A program made the position numbers and the translations under genes. From S5-327 sp965200975 (lineage in GTDB: Bacteria; Chloroflexota; Dehalococcoidia; Lucifugimonadales; Australimonadaceae), in NCBI GenBank assembly GCA_965200975.1, contig OZ241740.1, positions 1,488,001 through 1,552,000 of the forward strand: a stretch of 64,000 bases of DNA, in the 5' to 3' direction. Under the pieces are notes generated by a model. It made no database searches and was not told the origin of the DNA. It saw only the letters and a list, made by a program, of their open reading frames with translations. Of this stretch, positions 1 through 8,275 are shown piece by piece (position 1 is the stretch's first letter; each line of letters begins with the position of its first letter).

Positions 1-1752
1 GCCGAGGCCGAAACCGAGGCCGACCTCGCCGCCTCCGGCGCCTCTAGCCGCGACTATCAGGCCGAGTTCGACCGCCTTTGGGACGCCTACGGGTTCGACG
101 GCGACCTCTCCGGCGCAACCATCGAAGACGACCACGCCTGGCGCCTCGCCGACGGCAAACCCGCGCCCGTCGCCCGCAAAACGACTACCGGCGTCTGGGT
201 GCCGACGCTCGGCTTGCCCGACCGCGACGCCGGCCCGCGCCAGATCGTCCGATACCTTTACAAGCAGAATCTCCCCGGACGCTTCCCCTTCACCGAGGGC
301 GCTTACCCGCACCGCCGCAGGGACGAAGACCCCATCCGTATGTTCGCCGGTCTCGGCCTCCCCGAAACCACCAACCAGCGCTTCCATCTGCTGGCCGCCG
401 GCCACGGCGCTCCCAGACTCTCGACCGCCTTCGACTCGCTCACCCTCTACGGCCTCGACTCCGACGAGCCCGGCGCGCTCGCCAAAGTAGGGGAGGGCGG
501 CGTCGCCGTCGACACCATCGACGACATGCTCCGCCTCTACGACGGCTTCGACCTCGAACGCACTTCCGTCTCTCTCACTATGAACGGCCCCGCTCCCGCA
601 ATCATGGCGATGTACCTCGCCGCCGCCCGGCGCCGCGGCGCCGACTGGCGCAGGCTGAGAGGCACCATTCAGACCGACATCCTCAAGGAAGTCCAGGCGC
701 AGAACGAGGCCCTCTTCCCCCTCGAACCCTCTCTCCGGCTCATCGGCGATATGTTCGAGTTCACAATGCGCGAGGCGCCCTCCTGGATCCCCATCTCCGT
801 CTCCGGCTACCACATCGGCGAGGCCGGCGCGAACCCCATCCAGGAGCTCGCCTTCACCCTCGCCAACGGCTTCACCTACGTCGAAATCCTCAAGGCTCGC
901 GGGCTTCCCGTCGAAGAGTTCATCCGCCGATTCTCTTTCTTCTTCACCTCCGGTTCCGAACTCGAATTCAACGTCCTCGGACGCGTCGCCCGCCGAATCT
1001 GGGCCGTCGCCCTCAAACGCTGCTACGGCGTCGAAGGCCCCGGGCTCGCCCTCCGGTTCCACAGCCAGACCTCGGGGCGCTCCCTCCAGGACTCCGAACC
1101 CCTCCACAACCTCACCCGAGTCGCCATCCAGGCGGAGCGCGCGCTCCACAACAACGCCAACTCTCTCCACACCAACTCCTACAAAGAGACCTACACAACC
1201 CCGGAGGAAGACGACGTCCTCCTCGCTATGGGCAGCCAGCAGATCCCGCTCGTCGAAAGCGGAGACTTCGCCTTCACCGAGAACCTTCACCAGGGCGCGT
1301 ACGGCCTCTCCTACCTCGAAGACGAAGTCGAACGCGCCGTCCACCGCATCTTTCGCGAAATCGACCAGCAGGGCGGCGTCCTCCCCGCCATCGAAAACGA
1401 ATACTTCAGAACCGCCATCCAGGAAGAAGTCCTGCGCGAGCGACGCGCCATGCGGGAGGGCAAGCGCCGTATCGTCGGCGTCAACTACCTCGCCGCCTCC
1501 GGCGCCTCCAGTCCTCGGGGCGAAATCGTTCACGTCCCGCTGAAAGAGAAACGCCGTCAGGTCGCCCGGACCCGCGCGTTCAAGCGCGAACACGCGCGGC
1601 AGACCGAACTCGCCCTCAAACGGCTCCAGCACGCCGCAACCTCCGACGGCAACGTGTTCGAAGCCCTCCTCGACGCTGTCGAACACGCCTCGGTCGGCCA
1701 AATTACCTACGCCCTCTGGGAAGTCTGGGGCAGGTTCCGCCCCAGCATGTAG
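1..1752 (+). CDS. icmF: Acyl-CoA mutase, IcmF-type (isobutyryl-CoA mutase fused), 3' part
   Basis: B12-dependent carbon-skeleton mutase; 583 residues are visible and the frame is open at base 1, so the N-terminal part lies outside the window. The TIM-barrel mutase domain is complete, with the segments LSTAFDSLTLYG, LTMNGPAP and SGYHIGEAGANP, and it ends at a TAG. The linker before the barrel and the LSTAFDS wording match fused IcmF better than the MCM alpha subunit. At the two specificity positions the protein has Phe (MFAG, bases 343-345) and Gln (AQN, bases 700-702), where methylmalonyl-CoA mutase has Tyr and Arg. IcmF has Phe and Gln there, so a branched monocarboxylic acyl-CoA such as isobutyryl-CoA is the likelier substrate. 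The cobalamin and G-protein domains would lie upstream and are not seen. A separate large subunit (IcmA-like) is the alternative. Confidence 0.85.
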   Translation, partial: AEAETEADLAASGASSRDYQAEFDRLWDAYGFDGDLSGATIEDDHAWRLADGKPAPVARKTTTGVWVPTLGLPDRDAGPRQIVRYLYKQNLPGRFPFTEGAYPHRRRDEDPIRMFAGLGLPETTNQRFHLLAAGHGAPRLSTAFDSLTLYGLDSDEPGALAKVGEGGVAVDTIDDMLRLYDGFDLERTSVSLTMNGPAPAIMAMYLAAARRRGADWRRLRGTIQTDILKEVQAQNEALFPLEPSLRLIGDMFEFTMREAPSWIPISVSGYHIGEAGANPIQELAFTLANGFTYVEILKARGLPVEEFIRRFSFFFTSGSELEFNVLGRVARRIWAVALKRCYGVEGPGLALRFHSQTSGRSLQDSEPLHNLTRVAIQAERALHNNANSLHTNSYKETYTTPEEDDVLLAMGSQQIPLVESGDFAFTENLHQGAYGLSYLEDEVERAVHRIFREIDQQGGVLPAIENEYFRTAIQEEVLRERRAMREGKRRIVGVNYLAASGASSPRGEIVHVPLKEKRRQVARTRAFKREHARQTELALKRLQHAATSDGNVFEALLDAVEHASVGQITYALWEVWGRFRPSM

Positions 1753-1776
1753 CGCGGAGTCAGCGCTCGCGCGATC

Positions 1777-1810
1777 CTGGGAGAGCGTCCGCTCCCCCAG
1801 ACCCCCTGGG
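1777..1810 (+). repeat. Dispersed hairpin repeat, single copy
   Basis: 34-bp core of the dispersed repeat seen throughout the window: CTGGGAGAGCG, a two-base loop TC, CGCTCCCCCAG (10 of 11 positions pair), then ACCCCCTGGG. It lies between the mutase stop codon and the sigma-factor gene. Confidence 0.8.
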
Positions 1811-1913
1811 AAACTCGGGGGAGCTTGGCGCCGGAACGGGCGCTTAACACCGCGGGCCAATCGTGATAAAACCCCGCAAAACCATCGCGGCAGCGAATGC
1901 GTAACTATGGTTG

Positions 1914-2588
1914 ATGACTACTTCCGGCGCCGGTCTGGCGGTGAACAGCTTGACCTCCCTATCCCCATCGGACGCTAACCTCGCGGCTCGCGGCTCGGAA
2001 GGCGACGCCGACGCCCTCGAAGACCTCTACGAACGCTATAGCCAGTCCGTCTTCAGCATGGGCTACAGCATCCTCAAGGACTACAGCGCCGCTCAGGACG
2101 TCACCCAGGAGATATTCCTCGCCCTCTGGTCGCGCGCCGGTCAGTTCAGCCCTCAAAAGGGCGTCTTCCGCCACTGGTTCCTGCACCTCGCCCATAACCG
2201 GGTCATCGACGAGCTCCGCCGGCGGCGGCGCGCAGCGAGCATCGACGCAAACAAATCCCCGCACGACCCCGATCCCGCCCTCGTCGCCTCCAGCGACACC
2301 GCCGACGAGGCCATCAACGCTGTCCTCTTCGGCGCCGCGCGAGACGCCCTCAAGACGCTTCCCGAAGAGCAGAGCATCGCCATTGTTATGGCCTATCTCG
2401 AGGGCGCAACCCAAAACGAGATCGCCCAGATCACCGGAGTCCCCCTCGGCACCGTCAAAACCCGCTTGCGCCTCGGCCTCGCCAAGCTCAGAGACCTCAT
2501 GGTCACGGCCAATCCCTCTGCTCCCTCTAATCCCTCTACGGCGAGCGCCCACGAACACGCCGAACGCTCGAAGCCATGGACGACATAG
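1914..2588 (+). CDS. ECF-type RNA polymerase sigma factor
   Basis: Sigma-70 family protein of about 224 residues. Region 2 (residues about 36-106) has the DVTQEIFLALW helix and the basic RVIDELRRRRR stretch for -10 recognition. Region 4 (about 146-195) has the helix-turn-helix NEIAQITGVPLGTVKTRL for -35 recognition. There is no region 3, as is usual for ECF sigmas. An ATG at 1914 and a TTG at 1911 are both possible starts and neither has a clear ribosome-binding site. The 3' end overlaps the next gene by 13 bases. That gene encodes an RskA-like anti-sigma factor, so this is a sigma/anti-sigma pair (SigK/RskA type). The signal it senses cannot be told from sequence. Confidence 0.9.
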   Translation: MTTSGAGLAVNSLTSLSPSDANLAARGSEGDADALEDLYERYSQSVFSMGYSILKDYSAAQDVTQEIFLALWSRAGQFSPQKGVFRHWFLHLAHNRVIDELRRRRRAASIDANKSPHDPDPALVASSDTADEAINAVLFGAARDALKTLPEEQSIAIVMAYLEGATQNEIAQITGVPLGTVKTRLRLGLAKLRDLMVTANPSAPSNPSTASAHEHAERSKPWTT

Positions 2589-3417
2589 ACAACATAGACG
2601 AAATAGAGGAGCTGCTCCCTGCGTATGCGCTCAACGCTTTGAGCGACGAAGACGCGCTCCGGGTCGAGGACGCGCTCGAACGCGAACCTCGCTACCGCCG
2701 CGCGCTCGCCGAGCACCTCGAGGTTGTCTCCCGCCTCGCCGTCTCGCACGCCGCCGCCGTCCCCAGCGCCGCAATCCGCGCCCGCCTCATGGAGCAGGCG
2801 CAGAACGCCGCGCCCCCGGCGCCCGCAGCAGTAGGTCAGCAGGGCAGGGGCGCCTCCCCGCGAGCCGTCTACGGACTCGTCGCCGCGCTCGTCGTCGCCG
2901 TTATCGGCGCCGGCGGCTTCTCCCTGATGCAGCAGCAGCGCGTCGCCGACCTCGAAGCGCCATGGCTGAGCGTCCAGCAGCCGAGAGCGAAGACCGGCGG
3001 GAGCTCGACGCGCTCAGCGACGCCATCGCCCGGCCCGGCGTCGCCATCTCTCAACTCGACCCTATCGTCGTCTCGACGACCGGGGCCGCCGAGTCCAGCG
3101 CGACCGAGCCGGACTCTCCCGCCGGCGTCGTCGCAGTCCACCAGGAGGAGGACGCGTTCCTCGTCACCATCCGCTTGCCCAAGCTCGACAACAAGCAGGC
3201 ATACGAGGCGTGGTGGTGGAGCAAGGACGGACGCCCAGCCCTCGCCGCCGAGTTCAACGTCGACGAGAAGGGCTACGCCCGCACCAAGCTGCGGGGCGAC
3301 CCGCGCCGAATGCAGTCGCTCACCGTCAACATCGGTCCTGCCGGAAGCGCCAACACCCCCAGCTCCGACGTGGTCTTTACCGGCGTTCTGCCCGCATCAA
3401 ACCCCAACGGCGGCTAA
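2576..3417 (+). pseudogene. RskA-like anti-sigma factor, frameshifted
   Basis: Membrane-bound anti-sigma factor. The N-terminal sigma-binding domain (about residues 1-80, with AYALNALSDEDALRVEDAL) and one membrane helix (AVYGLVAALVVAVIGAGG) are read from ATG 2576. The outer RskA-type C-terminal domain (about 3120-3417, with KLDNKQAYEAWWW) lies in a different frame. The switch is near 2955-2962 and is explained by one missing base, or two extra, after RVADLEA. Without repair the first frame runs on as low-complexity sequence to 4057. An ATG at 2962 could start the second part alone, but it would then lack a membrane anchor. A sequencing error, a real loss of function or two separate products are all possible. 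The overlap with the sigma gene implies translational coupling. Confidence 0.75.
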
Positions 3418-3526
3418 CCCCGCAGGGGCTGCGGAGGCGCATCAAACCAGGAGACGCTCGCCCGGGGACTCGTGGCGCACGGAGAATCCGCGCGGGTTTT
3501 TTCCGTACGAGGAGCTTCCTGCTCCG

Positions 3527-3886
3527 TTACTTGGTCATCAGCTCGATGCTGTGACCGTTCGGGTCGTCGAAGTACACCCCGCGTCCGCCCCGGCGCGTGT
3601 TGATCTCCATATCGTACCGGTTCTCCGGACGGGGCCCGCTGCCGTACCGCAGCCCCTCCGCCTTCACCCGGCCGAATATGTCGTCGAACTCCTCGTCGCT
3701 CACCATGAACGCGTAGTGATGGTGCGCCACTTCCCGCCGGTCGTCGAAGTCGAACGACAAGTTCCCAATCTCCACAGGCGCGAACGGCCCGTGCTCGCCC
3801 TTGTACTCAACGCCCATGATCCGCGCGAAAAACTGCGCAGACCTCACCTTGTCATGCGACGGCACTATAGTGTGGTCCAGGTGCAT
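3527..3886 (-). CDS. VOC (glyoxalase/bleomycin resistance) family protein
   Basis: 119-residue single-domain protein of the vicinal oxygen chelate superfamily. It opens with HLDHTIVPSHDK, has HHHYAFMVSDEEFDDIF in the middle, and ends with the family-typical FDDPNGHSIELMTK, where the late Glu is a usual metal ligand. Such proteins act as dimers on small electrophilic or aromatic substrates; the substrate cannot be told. It is one of five VOC genes in the window and stands alone, with the anti-sigma gene ending on one side and a hairpin repeat on the other. Confidence 0.85.
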   Translation of the reverse strand: MHLDHTIVPSHDKVRSAQFFARIMGVEYKGEHGPFAPVEIGNLSFDFDDRREVAHHHYAFMVSDEEFDDIFGRVKAEGLRYGSGPRPENRYDMEINTRRGGRGVYFDDPNGHSIELMTK

Positions 3887-4024
3887 CTCGTATGCCTCCC
3901 GCCTGTGCTGACGGAAGCCTACTCCCGGCGTTCTGGGCGGTCAACGCGCCTCCAAGCGCAGCTGTTCAGCGTCGATGGGTTGGCGAGGGCGGCGGCGGTA
4001 GGCGAGGGCGGCGCCGGCGCGCTC

Positions 4025-4058
4025 CTGGGAGAGCGTCCGCTCCCCCAGACCCCCTAGG
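4025..4058 (+). repeat. Dispersed hairpin repeat, single copy
   Basis: Same 34-bp core as at 1777, with one change in the tail (CCCCCTAGG). It is preceded by the family's left flank, a TTCAGCG-type segment and GGCGCCGGCGCGCT, from about 3960. It lies between two minus-strand genes. Confidence 0.75.
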
Positions 4059-4079
4059 GACACTCCCGAACGGGAGCGC

Positions 4080-5519
4080 TTAGTCGAACCCCGGCGGACG
4101 CGTTTGCGCCCAGGGCCGGGCCATCTCGAACGCTCTCGACGCCTGCAACAGCGTCGACTCCTCGCCTGGGCGTCCCGTCAGCATCAGCCCCACGGGCAAC
4201 CCCTCCGACGTGAATCCGCACGGCACGCTCGCCGACGGACGCCCGGTAAGGTTCGCGTGCAGGCAGAACGGCGTAAACCCCCACGAAGGGTGCACCTCCC
4301 GCCCGTCGATCGTCTTCGGGTTCCGTTCGATCGGAAACGCCGGAACGGCCATCGTCGGCGTCGCGAGCACGTCGTACTCCTCGAACAGCTGGTCGAACCA
4401 GCGTCGATGCCACGTAAGGTCGTGCAGCGCCCGCGAGTAACGCCCCGCCGGCCACGTCGCCGCGTCCGTCAGCCACTTCAACAGCAGCGACGGCAGGAAG
4501 TCCCCTTGTCCGCCCTCGATTATCGGCCTCAGCCGCTCCGAAAGGTCGGTCAGCATAATCGTTACGAACGTCGCGATGGCGTCTTCGGTCGTCGTCGCAG
4601 GGAACGCCTCCTCGACCTCCGCGCCCATCTCCTCGAACACGCGCGCGGCGCGAGCCGTCAGCGCCTGCACCTCAGGATCCACCGGCTGCCCGTCCATCGC
4701 AGGACTCCACGCAATCCGGAGGCCGTTCGCTCTCGGCGACCCGGCCGCAGCGACGAAGTCGGGCGGAGCGCTCTGCAATGCTCTCGCGTCCCGGCTGTCC
4801 GGGCCCGACAGCACGCTGAGCAGGAGCGCGGCGTCCTGCACCGTGTTCCCTAGCGGCCCGTTCTGCAACAGCGGCTCCCAGCACGCGCGGCGAGTGTAGT
4901 CCTGCGGCACGCGCCCGGCTGTAGGCTTTATTCCGTACACTCCGCAGAAGCTCGCCGGTATGCGTATCGACCCTCCGGCGTCGCTCCCGTTGCAGACCGG
5001 AACCAGCCGCGCCGCGAGCGCCGACGCTGCTCCCCCGCTCGATCCCCCCGACGTGCGCACCGTGTCCCACGGGTTCGCGCACGCTCCCCCCGCCGTGCTC
5101 TCCGTCGTCCCTTTCCAGCCGAAATCGGGCGTGTTCGTCTTGCCGACGATGATGGCGCCGCTCGCCCGAATCCGCTCCACCGCGATGTCGTCGTCGTCCG
5201 GCGTGTGGTCGATGAACAGGACCGACCCGTACGTCGTCCGGACGCCCTTTGTGGCGTCCAGGTCTTTGACGCCTATGGGCACGCCGTGAAGCGGCCCAAG
5301 CTCGCCGCCCGCTATCACCGCCTCCTCGGCACGGTGGGCCTGCGACATTGCCGATTCCGCCGCGGTCGTAATGAACGCGTTCAGCTCCCCGTTGTAGCGC
5401 GCGATGCGCTCGAGGAAGTGCGCCGTCACTTCTACCGGCGACACCTGTTTCGTGCGAATCAGCCGCGCAAGCTCCGCAGCGGAGCAGAGAGTGAGGTCGG
5501 ATGCCGGCGCCGCGTCCAT
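4080..5519 (-). CDS. Amidase (amidase-signature family, GatA-like)
   Basis: 479-residue enzyme that hydrolyses a carbon-nitrogen amide bond. The Ser-cisSer-Lys triad is intact: Lys85 in PIGVKDLD, Ser161 in TSGGSSGGAAS and Ser184 in GSDAGGSIRIP. Length and motifs fit the family from end to end. The gene is last in a three-gene minus-strand operon: a dUTPase/dCTP-deaminase-fold protein, an FAD oxidase and this amidase, with only 8 bases between the oxidase stop and this start. No gatB or gatC lies beside it, so a catabolic amidase is likelier than the tRNA amidotransferase subunit. The substrate is unknown. Confidence 0.9.
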   Translation of the reverse strand: MDAAPASDLTLCSAAELARLIRTKQVSPVEVTAHFLERIARYNGELNAFITTAAESAMSQAHRAEEAVIAGGELGPLHGVPIGVKDLDATKGVRTTYGSVLFIDHTPDDDDIAVERIRASGAIIVGKTNTPDFGWKGTTESTAGGACANPWDTVRTSGGSSGGAASALAARLVPVCNGSDAGGSIRIPASFCGVYGIKPTAGRVPQDYTRRACWEPLLQNGPLGNTVQDAALLLSVLSGPDSRDARALQSAPPDFVAAAGSPRANGLRIAWSPAMDGQPVDPEVQALTARAARVFEEMGAEVEEAFPATTTEDAIATFVTIMLTDLSERLRPIIEGGQGDFLPSLLLKWLTDAATWPAGRYSRALHDLTWHRRWFDQLFEEYDVLATPTMAVPAFPIERNPKTIDGREVHPSWGFTPFCLHANLTGRPSASVPCGFTSEGLPVGLMLTGRPGEESTLLQASRAFEMARPWAQTRPPGFD

Positions 5520-5527
5520 CGCGTCCG

Positions 5528-6661
5528 CTACTCCGGCGCTGCGAACCGCGACGGCGAAAACTCGCTCAGGTCAGCCTCCGGCGCGCCCCCGGCGATTAGC
5601 TGCGCCATGCTCTTGCCTGTAACCAGCGCGAGCGTAACCCCCTTGTATCCGTGGCCCGTCGCGACATACAGACCCTCGCACGCCGGCGCCGCTCCTAGAA
5701 TCGGCATCTCGTCCGCGCTGTAAGGCCGCAAGCACGCCGTCAGGTCGCGGATAGGCGCATCCATGACATACGGCGCCAGACGGATCACCGCCTCCAGTAT
5801 CCCGTCCTGCGCCTCCTGCGTAGGACGCGGATCGAACCCCGCAAACTCCTGCGACGTTCCCACCAGCAGATCGCCTCCCGCTTTCGGCAGCACGTACCCC
5901 GTTTCGTGGAATATCGCGTGACGCGGCATAGCGACGCCCGCAGGCGGCGACACGTGCACTATCTGTCCGCGCAACGGTTCGACCGGCGCGTCCATCCCCA
6001 GCCACTCGGAGGCATGCTTGATCCACGGCCCGTTCGCGACGACGACAGCGCCGGCGTCGATCCGCTCTCCATCCGCCAGGGCCACTCCCGCCGCCCGCTC
6101 TCCGGCGCGGGGCACGCCGACGACCTCCGCCGTCCGAATCTCGACGCCCCGCCGCTCCGCAGCCTGGGCCAGCGCGATTGCAAACGGGTACGCCTCCAGC
6201 TGCTTCTCGACGGTATACGCCGCGCCCACGGCGTCCGGCGACAGCCATGTCCCCAACGCGCGCGCCTGCGGCCCGTCCAGCCACTCGACTCCGATGCCCA
6301 GCTCCTGCTGCCAGCCCATTTGGGCGCGCAACTCCTCAGCCTCGGCCTCATCGAACGCCGGACGCAGCAGCGGAATGTCGGAAAGAAGGTAGTCGACGCC
6401 CGACTCCTCCACGAGAGCGGGCGCCATCTCCTCGTGCATGCGGATCCCGTCCAGCAGAAACCGGGTGAACCGCTCGGAGTACCGGTGACGTCCAACCGCC
6501 CCCAGCTCCCCGGCGGCGCCGCCGGACGCGCCGCTCGCAATTGCGTCGCGCTCCACTATCAGACACTTCGCGCCATGCTCCGAGGCAAGGAAGTACGCAA
6601 TGCCGCAGCCGATCACCCCGCCGCCGACGATTACGACGTCCGCCGAGCCTCCGCCCGTCAT
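5528..6661 (-). CDS. FAD-dependent oxidoreductase, DAO family
   Basis: 377-residue flavoprotein related to D-amino-acid, sarcosine and glycine oxidases. The N-terminal Rossmann motif VVIVGGGVIGCGIAYFLA (residues 9-26) is followed by VERDAIASGAS. The C-terminal FAD-binding end has PILGAAPACEGLYVATGHGYKGVTLA. No signal peptide or membrane helix is present. Its ATG overlaps the stop of the upstream dUTPase-fold gene by four bases, so the two are translationally coupled, and the amidase follows 8 bases later. An amine or amino acid is the natural guess for the substrate, perhaps one released by the amidase; this is inference from context. Confidence 0.88.
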   Translation of the reverse strand: MTGGGSADVVIVGGGVIGCGIAYFLASEHGAKCLIVERDAIASGASGGAAGELGAVGRHRYSERFTRFLLDGIRMHEEMAPALVEESGVDYLLSDIPLLRPAFDEAEAEELRAQMGWQQELGIGVEWLDGPQARALGTWLSPDAVGAAYTVEKQLEAYPFAIALAQAAERRGVEIRTAEVVGVPRAGERAAGVALADGERIDAGAVVVANGPWIKHASEWLGMDAPVEPLRGQIVHVSPPAGVAMPRHAIFHETGYVLPKAGGDLLVGTSQEFAGFDPRPTQEAQDGILEAVIRLAPYVMDAPIRDLTACLRPYSADEMPILGAAPACEGLYVATGHGYKGVTLALVTGKSMAQLIAGGAPEADLSEFSPSRFAAPE

Positions 6662-7194
6662 GCCGGCGCCTCGGCTGCGCCCGCCAGCCCCTCAGCCTGA
6701 TACGCTCCCGCGTAGGGGTTCTCCGTGGTCGAATCGAGTGTCAGAAACACCATCTGCACAATCCGCGCCCCTTGTGCAAGAACAGTCCCGTGCCGGTTGT
6801 ACACCGCCACCTGCACCTGCGAGCGCCCCACGTAGCCCGCGTCCCATACGGCGTTATGCACCGCTACGCCGTTTCGCAGCATGCTCGAGCGGGGTTTCGC
6901 AAGGGCCATAATGTTGCCGGGCAACGCCACCGTTTCGTTGAGCCGCGCCACGTACGCTCCGGGCGGCAGTTCGACGTTGCCCTCGGAATCGAACTCCAGC
7001 TGGCGGGATGGCGCGATCACTCGCTGGTCGTTGCTCGCGCCTATCTTGCCTGCCCCGGTGAACTCGGCTATCGAGCCAAGCGTCAAGTCGAACCCGTTCG
7101 GCTGGAGCTGACTGCTCAGGCTCATGTAGTTCGAAACAAGAGGGGAGGGGCCCTGAATCATCGCCCGGATCTGCTGAGAAGAGAGAACTCCCAA
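6658..7194 (-). CDS. dUTPase / dCTP deaminase family protein
   Basis: 178-residue protein of the trimeric dUTPase/dCTP-deaminase fold. It shows QPNGFDLTLGSI near the N-terminus, the motif MALAKPRSSMLRNG, the uridine-pocket segment WDAGYVGRSQVQVAVYN and the tail ENPYAGAYQ, which resembles archaeal dUTPase/dCTP deaminases. The Glu used by dCTP deaminases for deamination (VLEFYN type) is not seen: the matching stretch reads VQVAVYN. Simple dUTP hydrolysis or another role is therefore likelier. It heads an operon with an oxidase and an amidase, an unusual place for a nucleotide-pool enzyme. Confidence 0.75.
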   Translation of the reverse strand: MGVLSSQQIRAMIQGPSPLVSNYMSLSSQLQPNGFDLTLGSIAEFTGAGKIGASNDQRVIAPSRQLEFDSEGNVELPPGAYVARLNETVALPGNIMALAKPRSSMLRNGVAVHNAVWDAGYVGRSQVQVAVYNRHGTVLAQGARIVQMVFLTLDSTTENPYAGAYQAEGLAGAAEAPA

Positions 7195-7370
7195 TGGTCA
7201 ACCTCGGATGGTGTGCCGGCGCGCGCCGTCCTCGATTCGCCAGCCGTCTCGAAACTATAGGCAGCGCCTCCGTTCCCTGTCAAAGAAAAATCCCGCTTGC
7301 AACTGCTCAGAGCGCGCATGTCGCGCCCGTAGCAGCGTGGTGAGAGAGGGCGGCGGCGCCGGCGCGACTG

Positions 7371-7950
7371 CTGGGAGAGCGTCCGCTCCCCCAGACCCCC
7401 TGGGTGTCTCTGCACTGCTCGGCTGATCGGAGGGCGGTTGCGATCCTCACGCAGACCACCGGGCAGGTCGGCGCGACTGCTGGGAGAGCGTTCGCTCCCC
7501 CAGACCCCCGGGGTGTCTCTGCACTGCTCGGCTGATCGGAGGACGGTTGCGATCCTCACGCAGACCACCGGGTAGGTCGGCGCGATTGCTGGGAGAGCGT
7601 CCGCTCCCCCAGACCTCCTGGGTGTCTCTGCACTGCTCGGCTGATCGGAGGACGGTTGCGATCCTCCCACAGGCCACCTGGTTGGTCGGCGCGGCAGCTG
7701 GGAGAGCGTTCGCTCCCCCAGGCCCCCTGGTTGTCTCTGCACTGCTCGGCTGATCGGAGGACGGTTGCGATCCTCACGCAGACCACCTGGTTGGCCGGCG
7801 CGACTGCTGGGAGAGCGTCCGCTCCCCCAGACCCCCTGGGTGTCTCTGCACTTGCTCGGCTGATCGGAGGGCGGTTGCGATCCTCACGCAGACCACCTGA
7901 CAGGTCGGCGCGACTGCTGGGAGAGCGTTCGCTCCCCCAGACCCCCTGGG
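7371..7950 (+). repeat. Six-copy tandem array, 109-bp unit
   Basis: This array fills most of the 858-base gap between two divergent genes (7195-8052), where no gene is seen. Copies of CTGGGAGAGCG begin at 7371, 7480, 7589, 7698, 7807 and 7917, a 109-base period with one added base before the last copy. Each unit holds the dispersed 34-bp hairpin core plus about 75 bases of well-conserved linker (TGTCTCTGCACTGCTCGGCT and so on). The hairpin loop alternates TC, TT, TC, TT, TC, TT along the array. 109 is not a multiple of three, so the short open frames across it are not a repeated protein. Confidence 0.95.
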
Positions 7951-8052
7951 GGTCGGTCTGTTTGGGAGTTGCGCTTCCCTTGACGCAAAGCCCTCTTGCG
8001 CCCTAGCATCGCCTACCGGCGCAAGTTTCACTTTTTCGGAGGAGGACCAACT

Positions 8053-8196
8053 GTGAGCGGGTACTGTATGAAGTGTCGAGCTGAACGCCCAATCGCTAAC
8101 CCGACCACTGTCTACATGAAGAACGGCCGCCCGGCGACCGAAGGAAAGTGCCCTATCTGCAGCACCCGCATGTACCGGCTGGGCGCGACCTCCTGA
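8053..8196 (+). CDS. Small zinc-ribbon protein, DUF5679 family
   Basis: 47-residue protein with two CxxC knuckles, YCMKCRAE near the N-terminus and KCPICSTRMYRL near the C-terminus, joined by a KNGRPAT turn. This matches the DUF5679 pattern of a single zinc-binding domain. The GTG start at 8053 is chosen because a ribosome-binding site (GGAGGAGG) lies just before it at about 8038-8046; an upstream in-frame start would add an unrelated basic stretch. The function of the family is unknown. It is transcribed away from the tandem array and toward lgt. Confidence 0.8.
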   Translation: MSGYCMKCRAERPIANPTTVYMKNGRPATEGKCPICSTRMYRLGATS

Positions 8197-8275
8197 ACAC
8201 TCAGCCCGTATAATGCTCCCATAACCCTCTGCGCGCCGCCCGCTCGTGGCGGCGCGCCCGCGAATTGACCAGCGC

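Noticed and set aside
2962..3417. Independent small gene from the ATG at 2962
   Set aside because: It would be the outer domain of an anti-sigma factor without a membrane anchor and has no ribosome-binding site; a frameshift explains the data better.
2576..4057. A 493-codon frame starting with the anti-sigma N-terminus
   Set aside because: After about 2960 it is low-complexity Ser/Pro/Arg sequence, while the neighbouring frame carries the conserved RskA domain; it also runs antisense through the VOC gene.
7371..7950. Regular repeats suggesting a CRISPR array
   Set aside because: The unit is 109 bp and the whole unit, including the part between hairpins, is conserved; there are no variable spacers and no cas genes.
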